Part shown: piece by piece, positions 61,138 through 64,000 of the stretch
Layout of the letters: each line of letters opens with the position of its first letter
Numbering within the stretch: the first letter of the stretch is position 1
Origin: Streptomyces iakyrus
GTDB lineage: Bacteria; Actinomycetota; Actinomycetes; Streptomycetales; Streptomycetaceae
NCBI RefSeq assembly: GCF_000717055.1
Contig: NZ_JNXI01000002.1
Location: 1 to 64,000 of the forward strand
Direction of reading: 5' to 3'
DNA length: 64,000 nt
Program-made: the position numbers and the translations under genes
The notes under the pieces: generated by a model
The model's input: the letters and a program-made list of their open reading frames with translations, nothing else
What the model was told of the DNA's origin: nothing
The model's database searches: none

Positions 61138-62610
61138 TTGACTGATCTCTCCGTCGCCCCGGTCGCGGTGAAGTTCCCGCACCGGTCCCGCCGCGGCATC
61201 CTCCTCGGCCTCTCCTTGCCCCAACTCGTCCTCGTGTCGTGCACGTTGGCGCTGCTGCTGATCACGGTGATCTCCACCGGACTGCTCGGCGCCGTCGCCC
61301 TGGCCCCGCTGTGGGCTGCGTCGGGGGCGCTCGTCGCCATCCGCCGACACGGCCGCTCCTTGATCGACTGGGCGCCGATCGTCGCCCGCTACGCGCAGCG
61401 CCGCCGCACCGGCCAGATGCTCTGGCTCGCCCGGCCCGTCACCCGTCCCCGGCAGGACGGCATCCTTCACCTGCCCGGCACCGCCGCCTCGCTCAAGGTG
61501 GTCACCCCCGGCGACTCCGCCAACGGGGCAGCCGCGGTTTACGATCCGCACCGCCAGACCCTGACCGCCGTCGCCCGCGTCACATCCCGAGCCTTCGCCC
61601 TGCTGGACGCCGCGACGCAGAACCACAACGTGAACGGCTGGGGGCGTGCGCTGGCGGGCATCGCCCGCACCGGGCACGTCGCCACCGTGCAGGTCCTGGA
61701 GCGCACGGTCCCCGACTCCGGCGACACCCTCGTCCGCCACTGGGCCCAGCACGGCCAGCCCCAGACCCCGGTCGCCGGGCAGATCTACTCCGAACTGGTC
61801 GCCTCCGCCGGCCCGGCCGCCGCCCCGCACGAGACGTACCTCGCCATCTCTCTCGATCTCAAGGCCGCCAGACGACTGATCTCGCAGGCCGGTGGAGGGC
61901 TGCCGGGCGCGTTCACCGTCATGGAGCAGACCACCGCCTCCATCGCCCAGGCCGCCCGCAACGCCGGACTGCTGGTCACCGGGTGGCTGAGCGCCCGGGA
62001 GATCGCCGCCGTGATCCGCACCGCCTACGATCCGAAGGCCCTCGCCGCGCTCCAGCAGTGGTCCGACACCGGCCACGCCGAGGCGGACCCGGCAGCCGCC
62101 GGGCCCGTCGTCCAGGTCGAGGAGTACGACCGGCTCGCCACCGACACCGCCCGCCACGCCACGTACTGGGTGGAGAACTGGCCGCGGACCGAGATGGGGG
62201 CCGGGTTCCTGCACCAGATCATGTTCACCGCCGGCATCCGCCGCAGCCTCTCCCTTATCTACGTGCCGCAAGCGCTCGAGTCCGCGCTGCGGGACGTCCA
62301 GCGCAAGAAGGCGGCGATCATCGCCGACGCCAACGAACGCGCCCGCCGCGGCCAAGTCGACAGCGAGGAAGACTCCGTCGAGTACGCCGACGTCAAACAA
62401 CGCGAGCGCCAGCTCATCGCCGGGCACGCCGACGTCGCCCTGACCGGCCTGGTCACCGTCACCGCCGACACCGATGCCCTCCTCGACGCGGCCTGCGCGC
62501 AGATCGAGACCGCCGCCGTCACCGCCGGCGTCGACCTGCGCCGCCTCAACTACCAGCAGCCGACGGCCTTCACCCTCGCCGCCCTGCCCCTCGCCCGCAC
62601 CGCTCTGTAA
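61138..62610 (+). CDS. SCO6880-family conjugation protein
   Basis: TTG 61138 has CCAGGACCCGCCCC upstream and gives 490 residues. Two close membrane helices (about 25-70; LVLVSCTLALLLITVIS) are followed by a long soluble domain with WLARPVTRPRQDGILHLPGT, RTAYDPKALAALQQW and a helical end. The family is named after a Streptomyces coelicolor protein and recurs beside VirB4-like ATPase genes in mobile elements. No nucleotide-binding motif is visible. It may work as an inner-channel partner; an energising ATPase is expected to the right of the window. Confidence 0.8.
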   Translation: MTDLSVAPVAVKFPHRSRRGILLGLSLPQLVLVSCTLALLLITVISTGLLGAVALAPLWAASGALVAIRRHGRSLIDWAPIVARYAQRRRTGQMLWLARPVTRPRQDGILHLPGTAASLKVVTPGDSANGAAAVYDPHRQTLTAVARVTSRAFALLDAATQNHNVNGWGRALAGIARTGHVATVQVLERTVPDSGDTLVRHWAQHGQPQTPVAGQIYSELVASAGPAAAPHETYLAISLDLKAARRLISQAGGGLPGAFTVMEQTTASIAQAARNAGLLVTGWLSAREIAAVIRTAYDPKALAALQQWSDTGHAEADPAAAGPVVQVEEYDRLATDTARHATYWVENWPRTEMGAGFLHQIMFTAGIRRSLSLIYVPQALESALRDVQRKKAAIIADANERARRGQVDSEEDSVEYADVKQRERQLIAGHADVALTGLVTVTADTDALLDAACAQIETAAVTAGVDLRRLNYQQPTAFTLAALPLARTAL

Positions 62611-62636
62611 CGCCCTTCCAGACTCCGGGACATGCG

Positions 62637-63260
62637 CTGACATCCATCAACGACGACGAACTGAGACGCGAACTGCGCGCCCTGCTCACCTCCTGCCAGG
62701 AACTGGCCGCCCGCCACCGCGCCACCCTCGATCAGTACCGCGACAGCGCCGGCAACGTCACCGAGGGGAAGTACGCCGACTACGACGAGGCCAGGATCAA
62801 TACCGCCCTTGAGGCCAGCGACCGGTTCGACACGGTGCTCGAACGCCTCGCCGACCTCGTAGGCCCGCCGACTCCCCGCGCGTTCACGCTCACCTTCGCC
62901 GGACGCGAGCGGCACGAAGGCCAGGCCCCGACGCGCTTCGTCGTCAACGCCGCCAACCTCGACGACGCTGCCCGCGTACTGGCCGGCCTCCCGAGCTGGC
63001 ACGAGTGGTACCAAGCCGACGTCGCCAGCGCCGAGGAAGGCGCGGACGTCGTCTACATGCCGGAGCAGAGCCATGCCGGCCCGCCTTCCTCGGGCCACTT
63101 CGTCGACCTTCGCGGCGAACAGAGCCCGCGCCCGTCCCCGGCCAACGCCACAGCGCCCTCCGCCGCCCGTCACAACGCTCCCGCCACCGGTCCACGACCG
63201 GCCGCTGCCCCCGCCTCCCCGGCGGCAAGGACCCCCATTGCCCCAACCCCGCACCACTGA
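62637..63260 (+). CDS. Unknown conjugation-operon protein with coiled-coil opening
   Basis: No ATG, GTG or TTG follows the previous stop in frame; CTG 62637 is the earliest plausible start, giving 207 residues, so the start is uncertain. The first 60 residues are coiled-coil-like (NDDELRRELRALLTSCQELA), the middle is alpha/beta (TLTFAGRERHEGQAPTRFVV), and the end is a Pro/Ala-rich tail. It overlaps the next gene. It probably belongs to the transfer apparatus; no family was identified. Confidence 0.5.
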   Translation: MTSINDDELRRELRALLTSCQELAARHRATLDQYRDSAGNVTEGKYADYDEARINTALEASDRFDTVLERLADLVGPPTPRAFTLTFAGRERHEGQAPTRFVVNAANLDDAARVLAGLPSWHEWYQADVASAEEGADVVYMPEQSHAGPPSSGHFVDLRGEQSPRPSPANATAPSAARHNAPATGPRPAAAPASPAARTPIAPTPHH

Positions 63261-63711
63261 ACTCGACGCGCACCCCTACCTCCGCGCCGCCAGCGCCGGA
63301 GTCCGCCACCACACCCGGGCCCTGGCCCGGTCAGCGCCCGCCTCCCCAGCGCCGGTGGATCGCGTGCACCTCGACGTGGTCCACGCCCATCTGGCCGCGC
63401 TGCACCAGCTGCTCGACCAGCTCGCCGATTCCACCCAGCCCCCGCACCCCGCCGCCGGACGGCACCTCGCCACCGCGCGCACCCGGCTGTTCCAGGCCGC
63501 CGCCGGCGTGCACGACGCCTTCCATCTCCTGCCCGTCGCGGACGAACCCCCGACGGACACGGAATGCCGCCCCGAGCGGCTGCCCGAGGGACCTCCCGTC
63601 CTGACCATCTGCCAGCGCCACCTGACCGCAGGCCACGTCGTCCGCCGCAAGACCACCCCGAGCGACCTCAACACCCCACTGCACGGCCACACCACCACCT
63701 GCAGCCAGTAA
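63238..63711 (+). CDS. Unknown helical protein of the conjugation operon
   Basis: TTG 63238 has GGCAAGGACCCCCA upstream and gives 157 residues. The protein is helical and His-rich (HLDVVHAHLAALHQLLDQLA), with ATARTRLFQAAAGVHDAFHL in its middle and a Cys-containing end (LTICQRHLTAGHVV). It resembles small helical accessory proteins of transfer operons. The start overlaps the previous gene by 23 bases. Confidence 0.55.
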   Translation: MPQPRTTELDAHPYLRAASAGVRHHTRALARSAPASPAPVDRVHLDVVHAHLAALHQLLDQLADSTQPPHPAAGRHLATARTRLFQAAAGVHDAFHLLPVADEPPTDTECRPERLPEGPPVLTICQRHLTAGHVVRRKTTPSDLNTPLHGHTTTCSQ

Positions 63712-63734
63712 CCCCCACCACCGAAAGGCCCTCA

Positions 63735-64000
63735 ATGCGCGCCCTGAAGCGCTCCACCTGCGCTGCCGTCATACTCGCCGCACTCGCCGGCACCGCCGCC
63801 CTGGCCACCGCCACCCCGGCATCCGCCGCCAGCTACCAGTGCAAGACCAGCAGCCACTCCGTCGACGACCCGTCGTACAACGGCCCCGACTCCGACAACT
63901 GGGACTTCGACGTGACGCTCTGCGCCATGCGCTCCGGCGGCAACATCTACACCACCGCCACCGTGTACTGGGACGGCCCGTACACGGCCAAGAACCGCAA
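63735..64000 (+). CDS. Secreted protein, N-terminal part (runs off the window)
   Basis: ATG 63735 follows GAAAGGCCCTCA, and the frame is open to the last base, giving 88 visible residues. A signal peptide (about 1-31, ending PASAA) precedes a beta-type domain with two Cys (YQCKTSSHSVDDPSYNG and FDVTLCAMRSGG). The family is not recognised. Function unknown; it may be a secreted effector or surface protein of the mating system. Confidence 0.6.
   Translation, partial: MRALKRSTCAAVILAALAGTAALATATPASAASYQCKTSSHSVDDPSYNGPDSDNWDFDVTLCAMRSGGNIYTTATVYWDGPYTAKNR

Overview
The window reads as high-GC actinobacterial DNA, almost certainly Streptomyces. Evidence is the codon usage, many GTG and TTG starts, four-base start/stop overlaps, a WhiB regulator, DUF317 and DUF4913 proteins, a sortase LAHTG anchor and an SCO6880-type conjugation protein. 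It is accessory DNA: a stress and metal-handling island (1-23.4 kb) is followed by a conjugative or mobilisable element (23.8-64 kb). No rRNA, tRNA, integrase, partition gene or CRISPR array was seen, so a large plasmid (possibly linear) or an integrative conjugative element are both possible.

1-23.4 kb. The left strand carries htpX-pspAA-pspA-DUF2933, then an overlapping six-gene operon in transcription order: copper-type P-ATPase with cupredoxin and YHS domains, FtsH, a DHA2-type MFS pump, a TreT-like glycosyltransferase with a C-terminal YHS domain, GalT, and an LPG-synthase-type membrane protein. Divergently run a SHOCT protein, an anchored secreted protein, a cytochrome b and a small membrane protein, then a second P-ATPase. 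After a stretch of decayed genes (two MFS pumps, a CsoR tail, a response-regulator tail) come an L,D-transpeptidase, a repeat-type lipoprotein and a matrixin-like secreted protein. Six intergenic sites share the pattern CTAA-N5-TTAG (one with a mismatch), each ahead of one of these units, which suggests one shared regulator.

23.8-27.4 kb. A leftward operon encodes XRE regulator, ImmA-type protease, MAB_1171c-type membrane protein and amidase.

28.3-36.7 kb. A rightward plasmid-biology operon encodes an HTH protein with intragenic iteron-like repeats, a zinc-finger protein, WhiB with an extra HTH tail, a membrane protein whose gene carries many GGGGACC heptamers, small proteins, MobC and an HUH relaxase. 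Four consecutive hairpins inside mobC are the best candidate oriT.

37.2-41.4 kb. DUF317-type proteins lie left of an Abi_C abortive-infection-type protein and a TPR protein.

41.8-54.9 kb. A long leftward gene train contains DUF4913 and RelE-like proteins, several unknowns, an SH3 secreted protein, tandem-HxlR and HTH regulators, MFS pump, a 47-residue peptide, an ATP-grasp ligase, a second MFS pump, a HAD protein, a DUF317 protein, an unknown and a sortase-anchored SpaA protein. The peptide/ATP-grasp/exporter section is the best candidate for an undescribed peptide-modification system.

55-64 kb. An IS481 element with a perfect ACTAGG target duplication and an orphan DNA methyltransferase precede a rightward type IV secretion operon: leader peptide, NlpC/P60 wall hydrolase, pilin-like protein, VirB8-like protein, VirB6/TrbL-like protein, SCO6880-type protein and accessory genes. 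It continues beyond the window.
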